64,000 nt of DNA. Source: Crocodylus rhombifer. Taxonomy: Eukaryota; Chordata; Crocodylia; Crocodylidae. The notes under the pieces are model-generated. The model was not told where the DNA came from and did not search any database. It saw only the letters and a list, made by a program, of their open reading frames with translations. The position numbers and the translations under genes were made by a program. The DNA lies in contig JAVSML010024358.1 in assembly GCA_038503035.1 (NCBI GenBank), positions 1 through 64,000 of the forward strand, given 5' to 3'. Positions 11,240 through 19,699 of the stretch are shown here, piece by piece. How positions within the stretch are numbered: the first letter of the stretch is position 1; each line of letters begins with the position of its first letter.

Positions 11240-11440
11240 AAACATGCATGATGTTGTGGCAATGAATAGGCTACTGGTTTGGACCCCCCTGGAACTTGAG
11301 TTCTATTCTTGGCCTGCTGCTTCACATCTTAGTTTTATCATGTAGAAATGAAGATTGTGATATTTAGCTCTTTTCCGTAACCACTCTGAGATCCACTTAT
11401 GAAAAATGCTATGGGGGCACCTGTACACAGCATGGGGTTT
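11240..11440 (+). repeat. old tRNA-derived SINE (MIR/CORE-like)
   Basis: Worn copy of an amniote SINE. In order it shows GTGGCAATGAATAGGC and CTGGTTTGGAC (promoter-derived part), CTTGAGTTCTATTCTTGGC (second promoter box region), then CACTCTGAGATCCACTTATG and AAAAATGCTAT, matching the usual TTTGAGATCTA-GATGAAAAG-GCTAT tail. Exact subfamily not determined. Confidence 0.6.
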
Positions 11441-11486
11441 AATCCTCATTAATTAAATAGGTTTATAAAATCTAAACTTGTTTATT

Positions 11487-11592
11487 TTGGAGCATCACAC
11501 CAGTGCTTGCACACACTAGGTTTTTGAATGAATTAAACTTTGGAGCATTGCATCAGTGCTTGCACGCACTAGGTTTTCAAACAAATTAAGCC
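11487..11592. repeat. two tandem 53-bp units
   Basis: Units start at 11487 and 11540. Both contain TTGGAGCAT, CAGTGCTTGCAC and CACTAGGTTTT. A GC-rich patch without a recognised family follows to about 11690. Confidence 0.7.
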
Positions 11593-11781
11593 CAGTCCCC
11601 AGCTGGTGCCACAAGAGAGCGGCATGTTCCAGTGCTGCTCTCCCACCGGCCTGGGGTCCTGCGCCTTGTGCCCTGCCATGCAGGTGAAGAAGCAAGAAAC
11701 TGGCAAACAGCACAAGAAAAAAACAAGTGGAAGTAATCTGGAAGCATAAGCAATTCGAAGGAGTGAACTACAAAAAAGTCA

Positions 11782-11798
11782 CAGCGCCATCTAGTGGA
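11782..11798 (-). promoter_or_regulatory. CTCF-like binding motif
   Basis: The reverse strand reads TCCACTAGATGGCGCTG, a close match to the known vertebrate CTCF core (CCASYAGRKGGCR followed by C/G-rich bases). It may be carried by a repeat, since GC-rich repeat sequence lies just upstream. Binding is not shown by sequence alone. Confidence 0.55.
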
Positions 11799-11799
11799 C

Positions 11800-13160
11800 A
11801 AAGAGGCTCATTACATGTCTTTGAGTGTCTGTTCATACACAAAGACTCCATAGACACAATGCTTTAATTCATAGCAAGCCAAACTAAACTATGTCTGAGG
11901 AGTTTTACTTTATTGTGCCTGAAGGACTTTTAAAGTGTTCATAAAACCAGCTTGTGTGAACAGTCATGCTGTTGTAGTGCAGGAAAGGGCAAAAAATCTT
12001 GCATGTAGAAATGCCCCAGAAGAGTGAGGTAATATTGTTATCAAATATCATTCTGCTCATATGCCTCAGGACTTCTTCATAGTGCATCTGGCTGGTGGAT
12101 TTTTTAAACTTTTCAAGGAGTAGTTTTTGCTGTCAGAATTGCACTTTGCTTATTAACATGCATGCCTCCAATTTCTTCTCATTTGCATTATATAAACTGT
12201 TTCTCACAGCTTATTTCCCCTTATTCAAACAAACAGTGACCTTTGCAGCCATGAAGAATATTAGTAGGAGGAGGGAACTCATTTTATGATAGAGAGACCA
12301 CATTTTTTAACAATGTATGAGTAATATTTTTCTCTGGATAACCTCTAATTCCCCACAGATATTAATTTGCAATCCTTTTTCTTAGCAACCTTTCTAAAAT
12401 ATTTGTTTGACCAAAAAAATTATAGAATTAGCTCTTTACCAATATATTCTATTATGAATTTTATTTCATATATTTCAATAAATAAAATAAAGATCTAAAA
12501 ATCACTGGAACTCATTTAGACACTTTCGTATCGATTTGAACTTTGAGACATAATCTGAATTTGTTTGTGTCTGTCTTAAACTGTTTGTTTTCTGAGTAAT
12601 GGCTAGTGAGTCATAAACAGATGAGTCTGGTTTTCCTTTGCCTTGCACCTTACATACTCAAATAAACAAGTCAAAGTCGATGTAAAATTACTTTCTGATT
12701 TGGTTGCACAGACAGTGCAGTGTATGGCATAGGAGATTTTAGCCCTAGGTTTTTTTCCTGGTACAATTGCATTTCTTAGTTTTATTTGTTACATGTTTCC
12801 CCAATATAACCATTATTCTCTTTTCTTTTGTATATTTTATCACAATTGAGTTTGTGTGTGTTTCTAGTTGACTTTTTGACTTAAAAGCAAAACAAGAGAA
12901 AGGAAGTGCAAGGATGATAATGAAAATACAGTCATAATCATGTACATCCCTTAAAAACTTCATGTATAGATAAAGGATAATACAAAAATGATTTTAGCAG
13001 CTGATGGTCATATCCATCTGATATGAACTGGTGATTCAAAGCTGATTATACCTTGTATCTTTTGAGCATATCTTAACTATTTCCTGTCTTTACAGTAGCG
13101 GGATATCGATAGTGCCCTTGTCCCCCAGCTTTACCTATGACAGACTAAAGGTTGTTTTGA
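11800..13160. other. unassigned non-coding DNA
   Basis: AT-rich. The part near 12510-12690 is repeat-free and has TCGTATCGATTTG, GTGAGTCATAAA and AAAGTCGATG words; constraint there is only a weak possibility. No exon recognised. Confidence 0.3.
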
Positions 13161-13164
13161 TATT

Positions 13165-13335
13165 TCAGGGATTCTGCCTGGAAGCTGTGTGTGAGGATCA
13201 CTCCAAAAGGTTTCAAGACTAAATAAACACTTTTCTAGGATTATTTATAAGGCAATAATCCTGCCTTGAGTAGGCAATTGGACTAGATGACCTCCTAAGG
13301 TCCCTTCCAGCATTAATTAGCTATGACTTTATGCC
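13165..13335 (+). mobile_element. CR1 3' end fragment
   Basis: Contains the hallmark CR1 3' untranslated sequence TTGGACTAGATGACCTCCTA then GGTCCCTTCCAGC, preceded by ATCCTGCCTTGAG. Only the last roughly 170 bases are visible, a typical 5'-truncated copy. Confidence 0.85.
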
Positions 13336-13598
13336 AATAGATGCTACCATTTAGTTGTATGAAAGTTTTTAAGGAAATGAATAGATGAACACCATTTACT
13401 AATGGTATTTGTTATTATTAGTATATAGTGTAAGTATCTTGAAAATGTCCACTTTTCCTTTCAGGGGGAAAAGGACCAGCTAATGAAAAGAATGACCCTA
13501 AATTAACAGCTTTTAGTTCTTTTAGTAAGCAGACCCAGAGAGCTTGTATCTTTCCACGAAGCTCAATGCTAAGCGTTCCCCTTTGAAGTGTCAGGGTT

Positions 13599-14000
13599 AC
13601 AGGTGTTAGCTGTATTGGTCTAAGGGCAAAAGTATTCATAACTCTTGGTAGAGGCAATATCTTGTATTAAACCAAATAAATAGTTGGAAAAAAAAAGGGA
13701 GGGGGTATTTGTAAGTGAAAAATTCAACACCCTGCTTGCCACCAGACATCTTGGAGGTAAACAGACTGCTGCAACTTTATTTGAGCCTAATTTGCATAAA
13801 ATGAACTTTTCTACCCAGGGGAACCTACCTATAAATTCTTTCTATTCCCCTGTGCAATATGAAGTTTTATTTCTACCTGGGTGAAATGTTACAATCTGTG
13901 CATTCTCCGTCACCTGAGGAAGGGCTCATCAGCCTGAAAGCTTGCAAATAAAAAACAATTTTTTGTAACTATTTAGTTGGTCTAATAAAAGATATAACTT
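13599..14000 (+). mobile_element. repeat with inverted ends and hammerhead-like core
   Basis: Left arm 13656-13688 (AATATCTTGTATTAAACC, AATAGTTGG) is the inverse of right arm 13965-13997 (AACTATTTAGTTGG, TCTAATAAAAGATAT). The right part carries CTGAGGA (13914-13920), a short stem AGG(G)CT-CATC-AGCCT, then GAAA (13936-13939) and GCTTGC. This fits the catalytic pattern CUGANGA, stem II, GAAA of hammerhead ribozymes, but a proper stem III and cleavage site were not found. It resembles a widespread vertebrate repeat with a GAAAGCTT word and a TTGGTCTAATAAAAGATAT tail. Penelope-like elements are known to carry hammerhead motifs, but the link is inference. Confidence 0.45.
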
Positions 14001-14039
14001 CTTTGAGGTTATATTTTGAAGATAGTAACTTCATGGAAA

Positions 14040-14128
14040 AATATATATATATAATTAATATACTTTTATTATATATATATAGTTTATATAAATATAATTA
14101 ATTTGTGTGTGTGTGTATATATATATAA
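14040..14128. repeat. (AT)n/(GT)n microsatellite cluster
   Basis: Alternating AT runs with a short (GT)n run near 14105-14116. Confidence 0.85.
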
Positions 14129-14129
14129 G

Positions 14130-14950
14130 CTCACAGATATAGAGTCTTTTATAGACTCTTATGGTGTGTGTGACTGACATTATTGCTTTGTGTTTATCAT
14201 AATATTCCAGTGCATCATCACAAATCACCTGTCATCAGTGACCCAACTTATTTCTTAAGGATGCTGCAAGTAAGGTGAGACCCATTTGTCATAAGCCATG
14301 GATTTTGCTCCAGCTAAGCTTTCTTGGAAGAGAACACAGAAGTGAACCATTTTGAATACTTGCGTGGATAATTTGTTAGGCAGCAATTTTAAAGCTTTTA
14401 TACCTCTGATCTAAATTTAAAATGAATTTTGGTAAACATATCAAGGTTATGTGAAAGTTAATGCGTTTTTTAGCAGATACTCCTGCCCTCCTGAATAGGG
14501 CATTGCTTGTTGGAAACTGAATGAGAAATCAGTTTTGTACTTTACTCCTTGTTTTTTCTTGAGTACAATACATTATAATAAATGACATTACAGTCTGGAG
14601 GAAACTGACACACAAGACTTTGAGCAGGCCACATAACACCTGTTCACTTATATGGAGAGAAAAATGGAGAAAATATACTAATTAAATTCCTTAACAGTTT
14701 ATTTTTTTAAATTTACAGTTTGCAAATGATGTACAATTCAGCTAGCACAAATCAGCTACAATACATTTACTTTAAAGAGCTGATGGAGAGATACCAATTT
14801 ATACTAGCTGAGAAACAGGGTCTATTAAAAAAATAGAGCTCCTTACAGACAGTTCATTTTGTAAACACAGATTAAGCACAGGATTCTTAGAGATGAAAAA
14901 AGAAAAGGGCTTCTGCCATGTTTTTCTTCTTTACATTACATAAAGAGATA
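14130..14950. other. unassigned non-coding DNA
   Basis: AT-rich, with no recognised family. Confidence 0.35.
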
Positions 14951-14951
14951 T

Positions 14952-15204
14952 TGGCCACCTCTACACGAGACACTGACTACACAGCAGCCCAATACTGCAC
15001 AGTAGCATTGTGTGGCAAAAGCTGAGAAACAATGCCGCTGTGCAGTAGTATTTGGATACAGCTCAGTAGTCACAAAAAAGGCGTTCACCAGCACTACTGC
15101 ACTGTAACTCTGGTTATTGTGCATTTATTTACTATTTTTTTATATAAGAAATAAATAAATGTAGAGTACTGACTGTGCAGTAGCATCTTATGTAGGCATA
15201 GCCA
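14952..15204. mobile_element. MITE, family 2, copy A
   Basis: Non-autonomous DNA element. The left end TGGCCACCTCTACACGAGA pairs imperfectly with the reverse of the right end (TGGCTATGCCTACATAAGA). The interior repeats GCACAGTAG / GTGCAGTAGT words. It shares ACTGTAACTCTGGTTA followed by TGCATTTATTTACTA-like sequence with the copy at 54882-55140. No open frame. Confidence 0.65.
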
Positions 15205-15387
15205 TTGATGTTGTTAAAACTACTCAATTGAACCTGCCACCCTCCTGAATCAGTCAACTCCCACCCCAGAGACCCACCCACCTCAAGTTACTTACACTGT
15301 TTTTCCTGTGTAGCTCCTGAAAGTGGAAAACACCTATATACACTGCCCCTTGGAGCAGTAAACTGCTGTACATTCCCACTTCGAGTG

Positions 15388-15565
15388 TAGGGGTTCCTAT
15401 AGATATGCAGGGAGCCTGCTCTGATGCAATGGAAATCCAGCACATCAGAGCAGACTGATTAATTAAGTCTGCTGGAGCATGGAAATAGATATGCTCTGGC
15501 AGGCTTCCATGTCATGTGCATCAGCGTTCCTGTGCATCCCCATGCTGAAAAAATGGTGGCAGGAC
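15388..15565. mobile_element. MITE family 1, copy B, left half (split by CR1)
   Basis: Starts TAGGGGTTCCTATAGATATG, which pairs with the reverse of 17614-17633 (TAGGGTATTTTTACAAATG). It contains CAGAGCAGACTGATTAAT and GTCTGCTGGA, as in copy A at 4.0-4.3 kb. The hairpin arm 15510-15563 matches the reverse complement of about 17500-17555 at roughly 43 of 52 positions by my count. The arm ends just before the CR1. Confidence 0.75.
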
Positions 15566-17474
15566 AATTTCATAGATTTCATAGACATTAGAGCTGGAAG
15601 GGACCTCGGGAGATCATCGAGTCCAGCCCGCTGCCCAAAGGGCAGGAAGTCAGCTGGGGTCATAGGATCCCAGCAAGATAAGCATCCAATTTACTCTTGA
15701 AGGTGTTCAGTGTAGGTGCTTGAACCACCTCCGCTGGCAGACTGTTCCAGACCTTGGGGGCTCGGACAGTAAAGAAATTCTTCCTTATGTCCAGCCTGAA
15801 ACGGTCTTGCAGGAGTTTGTGACCGTTTGACCTCGTCATCCCATGGGGCGCTCTGGTGAACAGACGTTCCCCCAGATCCTGGTGGTCACCCCTGATAAAC
15901 TTATAGGTGGCCATCAGATCACCCCTGAGCCTGCGCTTTTCCAGGCTAAAGAGTCCCATGGCTCTCAGCCTGTCATCGTAAGATCTGTTTTCCTGACCTC
16001 TGATCATGCGCGTGGCTCTTCTCTGGACTCTCTCAAGCTTCTCCACATCCTTTTTGAATTGTGGAGCCCAAAACTGGACGCAGTACTCCAGCTGCGGCCT
16101 CACGAAGGCCGAGTACAAGGGGAGAATGACGTCCCGGGATTTGCTCGAGAAGCATCTATGGATGCACACCAGCATTTTGGTCGCTTTACTAGCCGCAGCA
16201 TCGCATTGGAGGCTCATGTTCATCTTGTGGTCAATGATGACCCCCAAGTCTTTTTCTTCTGTAGTGCTAACCAACGTAGCACTGCCGAGCCTATAAGGGT
16301 GCTGCAGGTTTTTCCTCCCAAGGTGGAGAACCTTGCATTTTTCGGTGTTAAACACCATGAGGGTCTCGTCTGCCCATTTGCTGAGCTTGTCCAGGTCAGC
16401 CTGGATCACCCGCCTATCTTCTGGCGTGGATGCTTTGCCCCAAAGTTTGGTGTCATCGGCGAACTTGGCCAGTCCACTCCTGACTCCAATGTCCACATCG
16501 TTAATGAAGATGTTGAACAGTATGGGTCCCAGGACAGAGCCTTGAGGGACCCCACTGGTCACAGGGCACCACGATGAGTGACTGCCATCAATCACAACCC
16601 TCTGGGTCCGACCACGAAGCCAATTTCCCAGCCAGCGGATCGTGGTGGAGCCAAAGCCACAACTGGGCAGTTTGGCCAAGAGGTGATCATGGGATACCAG
16701 ATCAAAAGCTTTTTTGAAGTCAAGATATATGACATCAATCTCTTCTCCCTTGTCCAGGTGATAGGTCACCTGGTCATAGAAGGAAATGAGATTGGTCAAA
16801 CAAGACCTACCCGCAACAAACCCATGCTGGCTGTCCCTTAGAATGTTAGCCTGGGCCAGTCCCTCAAGGATGGCCTCCTTAATAAACTTTTCTAAGATCT
16901 TCCCCAGGATAGAAGTCAGGCTAATGGGCCTGTAGTTAGCCGGATCCACTCTCCTCCCTTTCTTGAAGATCGGCACCACATTGGCCTTCTTCCAGTCTTC
17001 GGGCACTACACCAGAGCACCAGGAGTTTTCAAAGATCTGTGCCAGGGGCTGGGCTATGACGCTCGCCAGCTCCTTGAGTACCCTGGGGTGCAGATTGTCA
17101 GGGCCGGCTGACTTGAAGGTATCCAGCTTCTCAAGGTGTTCCTTCATGAGGCCAGCATTGATGGAGGGTAGGGGATCCCCCTCACCCAGATTTCCCTGTC
17201 CCATAGCAGGCATGGGCATCCCGTGTGACTGATGAAAGACTGACGCAAAGTACCTATTTAATAGGTTGGCTTTTTCCTGGGCGTCAGTTGTCAGTTGCCC
17301 CATCTGGTTTAGCAGGGGTCCAACATTGCCCTTGCTTTTCCTCCGGCTCCCCACATATCTGAAAAAGGACTTTTTGTTGTCCTTGATGCCTGAAGCTAGT
17401 TGGAGTTCAGTTGCAGCCTTGGCTTTCCTGGTTTGCTCCCTGCAGGACCGGACCAGCACGGAGTAATCCTCCAT
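15566..17474 (-). mobile_element. 5'-truncated young CR1 LINE
   Basis: On the minus strand. The 3' end lies at 15566-15590 with the tail TCTATGAAATCTATGAAA; the 3' untranslated region includes GATGATCTCCCGAGGTCCC. The body encodes an open 604-codon reverse-transcriptase ORF. The 5' end stops inside ORF2, so the endonuclease is missing. It sits in the loop of MITE family 1 copy B. The open frame suggests it is among the younger insertions here. Confidence 0.93.
15660..17474 (-). CDS. CR1 ORF2 reverse transcriptase (lacks endonuclease)
   Basis: 604 residues without a stop. About residues 1-160 are the connector found after the endonuclease in CR1 ORF2 (QEKANLLNRYFASVF, SAGPDNLHPRVLKEL). The reverse transcriptase follows: PIFKKG and NYRPISLTSILGK (about 168-193), YLDFKKAFD with the first catalytic Asp at 252, SGVPQGSVLGPILFNIFIND (about 307-326), and FADD at 338-341 with the catalytic Asp pair. 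The C-terminal CR1 region holds NTEKCKVLHLGRKN, RPQLEYCVQFW and RRATRMIRG, ending near LDAYLAGIL. Reverse transcriptase copies LINE RNA at the target. The apurinic-type endonuclease and ORF1 are absent, and the Met at 17474 is next to the truncation point. This is a fossil rather than a host gene. Confidence 0.85.
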   Translation of the reverse strand: MEDYSVLVRSCREQTRKAKAATELQLASGIKDNKKSFFRYVGSRRKSKGNVGPLLNQMGQLTTDAQEKANLLNRYFASVFHQSHGMPMPAMGQGNLGEGDPLPSINAGLMKEHLEKLDTFKSAGPDNLHPRVLKELASVIAQPLAQIFENSWCSGVVPEDWKKANVVPIFKKGRRVDPANYRPISLTSILGKILEKFIKEAILEGLAQANILRDSQHGFVAGRSCLTNLISFYDQVTYHLDKGEEIDVIYLDFKKAFDLVSHDHLLAKLPSCGFGSTTIRWLGNWLRGRTQRVVIDGSHSSWCPVTSGVPQGSVLGPILFNIFINDVDIGVRSGLAKFADDTKLWGKASTPEDRRVIQADLDKLSKWADETLMVFNTEKCKVLHLGRKNLQHPYRLGSATLVSTTEEKDLGVIIDHKMNMSLQCDAAASKATKMLVCIHRCFSSKSRDVILPLYSAFVRPQLEYCVQFWAPQFKKDVEKLERVQRRATRMIRGQENRSYDDRLRAMGLFSLEKRRLRGDLMATYKFIRGDHQDLGERLFTRAPHGMTRSNGHKLLQDRFRLDIRKNFFTVRAPKVWNSLPAEVVQAPTLNTFKSKLDAYLAGIL

Positions 17475-17633
17475 GTATGCTAAGCTTTAGTTCAAAGTGC
17501 CTTGCCACCATTTTTTCAATGTGGGGATGCATGGGAATGCTGATACATGTGACACACAGGCACGTTAACTTAGCGCAGCTTGCTAATTAAAGTGCTCAGT
17601 GCCATGTCCCAAAACATTTGTAAAAATACCCTA
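17475..17633. mobile_element. MITE family 1, copy B, right half
   Basis: Continuation of the element interrupted at 15566: loop remnant GCTAAGCTTTAGTTC, then the hairpin arm with CACCATTTTTTCAATG and ATGCTGATACATGTGACA, and the terminal repeat ending TACCCTA. Confidence 0.75.
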
Positions 17634-17639
17634 TGTGTA

Positions 17640-18550
17640 AGAGGCTTAAAGTAAGCTGCCTATACCTGGAGTAGGTGTGGCAAATGTTTCTTTTCACCCT
17701 TTGATACTTCTGCTAACAATTGTTCAACTGCCATGGATAACTGAAGCTTAGGGGAAACCTGTCTTTTTTAAAGACATAACAGAGGTAACAGAGTTACCCC
17801 GTTAATAAAAGTGAGAGCTCCAGTACAGCCCTCTGAGGCATATGAAAAGTTGCACTGCTTTAACCAGGGTTCTGTTTTCATTCCAAACAGCATATCTTTT
17901 TATATTGTGATAGCTATCTAAAATCCTAGAGGAGACAATTCACAGGTAGTTTTTTTTTTCTTGATGTAGCTATCTGTCAATCTTTCACTTCAAACCTGGG
18001 GTTTACCTTCAGTTGTTCCATCAAGCAAATGCGAATTTATTTTATTTTGAAACTCCCAGGAAATACTGCAGCAAAACTATAAAAAGCTAGACTACATCCT
18101 GCTGATTTAAATTGGTTGATATATTGATTTAAGCAGAGATAAGAGTCTCCATGCAAGGGGCTGCACAAATTAAGATAGACTGGTTTCTAATTTGTGTTAT
18201 GCATACTTGAAAAGGGTATCACTTCTTTTAAAGCTGACTTAGTTAAACTTGTGCAAAGTTCTGTATAGACATTCTTGTTGCAGTTTAAGAGTAGTTAAGC
18301 TTAAATTGGTTCCTAATCTATTTAAGCTTAGGTGAAATGAGCATGGCTTTAAATGAAAATAAAGCTATTCATATCCTCTTGGCCAATAAGGTTGCTAGGC
18401 ATCCGTCTCATGGTTGCAAGGAAGGTCCATCTGCTGTGATCATATGGCAATGCCTCTGAGCACATGTAGTAGCAAAATTTTAGGCACATAGCAGAGTTGT
18501 GGACACCACAAAATTGGCCTACAAAGCAGCTTAAATGTCCTTTTGTACCA
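17640..18550. other. unassigned non-coding DNA
   Basis: AT-rich, with no recognised repeat or exon. Confidence 0.35.
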
Positions 18551-18560
18551 CTTTCATAAC

Positions 18561-18644
18561 ATTGCTGTTTACACTGTTGGTGGCATATTGCATGTTAATG
18601 GCACTGCTGTTTACAATGATGGCAGCGTATTTTGCATCAAATTA
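18561..18644. repeat. two tandem 42-bp units
   Basis: Units share TGCTGTTTACA, GGCA and GCAT words with a 42-base offset (18563 versus 18605). The copies have diverged. Confidence 0.5.
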
Positions 18645-18654
18645 CTTTGGAACG

Positions 18655-18695
18655 TAGCAAAATAAAACATGCCTGAGATGTTTTAGTTTGCTACC
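18655..18695. repeat. 17-bp stem hairpin
   Basis: GTAGCAAAATAAAACAT and ATGTTTTAGTTTGCTAC pair at 16 of 17 positions around a 7-base loop. A GC-rich patch (18700-19070) with chance open frames follows. Together with 19082-19187 this may be one non-autonomous DNA element. Confidence 0.6.
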
Positions 18696-19081
18696 TCACA
18701 ACTGTGGAGAGAAGCATCCGGCCCTGTGCAGCTCAGGGGCTAAGCAGGCAGCCCGTGCAGGCAGCCTGGCAGCAGCCTGTGCAGGCAGGATCCACAAAGG
18801 GGAAAAGAAAAAAAAAAGCAGTGAGCCTGATTTTTTTTTCTCTTCCTGGAGCCTGGCTGCCTGAGCTGCTCAGGGGCCCAGTGCTTCCCTCACCAGCTGG
18901 GGTGCCCCCTTGAACTGCCTGGGCCGGGTGCTTGTGGGCAGGTGCCACCTGGGGGGTGTCACTGTCACTACAGAGGGAAGCACCAGTCCCTTGCGAAACT
19001 CAGGGACTGGTCAGCCCACTGGCAGTTCACCCTCCCTCCCCAGCCACCAAAGAAGCAGGTAAGGATTGGGCCCAACTCTTG

Positions 19082-19187
19082 TGTACATGCCATGGGATTT
19101 TAATTTGGTTTAATTTGAAGCAGTGTTTTTAAAAACCTTTCGCTAAAATTTAGGGAGAATTAAACTGAAACCCCCGTGGTGTGTACA
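19082..19187. repeat. inverted repeat, probable DNA-element end
   Basis: The left arm TGTACATGCCATGGG plus an AATTTGGTTTAATTT stretch pairs imperfectly with the reverse of the right arm (TGTACACACCACGGGGG, GTTTAATTC). It ends 4 bases before the target duplication of the next element. Confidence 0.5.
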
Positions 19188-19199
19188 AGCAGCCATAGG

Positions 19200-19688
19200 C
19201 TAAGTATAGGCAGTCAAAAAGCCTGAGGCGGAATCTATTCAATCTTTGCAGATTAGTCTAAACTGTATAGTTTGAACCAATAAGCAAATGAATAGACAAT
19301 CATTTTTTATTCCAGAAAGCAGCCACATGCCTGCAGTGGCTGAGGCCAGAAGCTGGAGAGCACTAGAGCACACCTCACTGCTTGGCTGGAGCAGACAGCT
19401 TGGGCCAAGGCTAGCCTGCACATCCAGAAGGGGGTGGGGGCGGGATGCTCAGCAGAGGTGCAAAGCATTCTGGGATGCTGGGGGACAATGAGTGAATTTG
19501 AATCTGGAGGGGATCTGGGACAGAAGTTCAATAAACTGATATAAGCTAAATCAGTTAAGTAAGTCTGGTACTACATATATCCAGGTTTACCTTAAACCAG
19601 CTTCTGCCATTTTGAAAGCAGTTTATGTGCACTGTTTCTGTTGTGTTTCTGATCACTTATACCAGTTTATGTGTAATTTCTGTTCCTA
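19200..19688 (+). mobile_element. 490-bp hAT-like family, copy 1
   Basis: Starts CTAAGTATAGGCAGTCAAAA, ends TTCTGTTCCTA. It is flanked by GCCATAGG (19192-19199) and GCCATAAG (19689-19696), an 8-bp target duplication matching 7 of 8. The interior has GCCTGAGGCGGAATCTATTC, CTGGAGCAGACAGC, GGGATGCTGGGGGACA and CTTATACCAGTTTATGTG, all shared with copies at 24.1 and 34.7 kb. No transposase is encoded. The length of 489 equals copy 3. Confidence 0.85.
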
Positions 19689-19699
19689 GCCATAAGGAA

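Noticed and set aside
15843..16577. 244-codon + strand open frame
   Set aside because: Antisense shadow of the CR1 reverse-transcriptase ORF.
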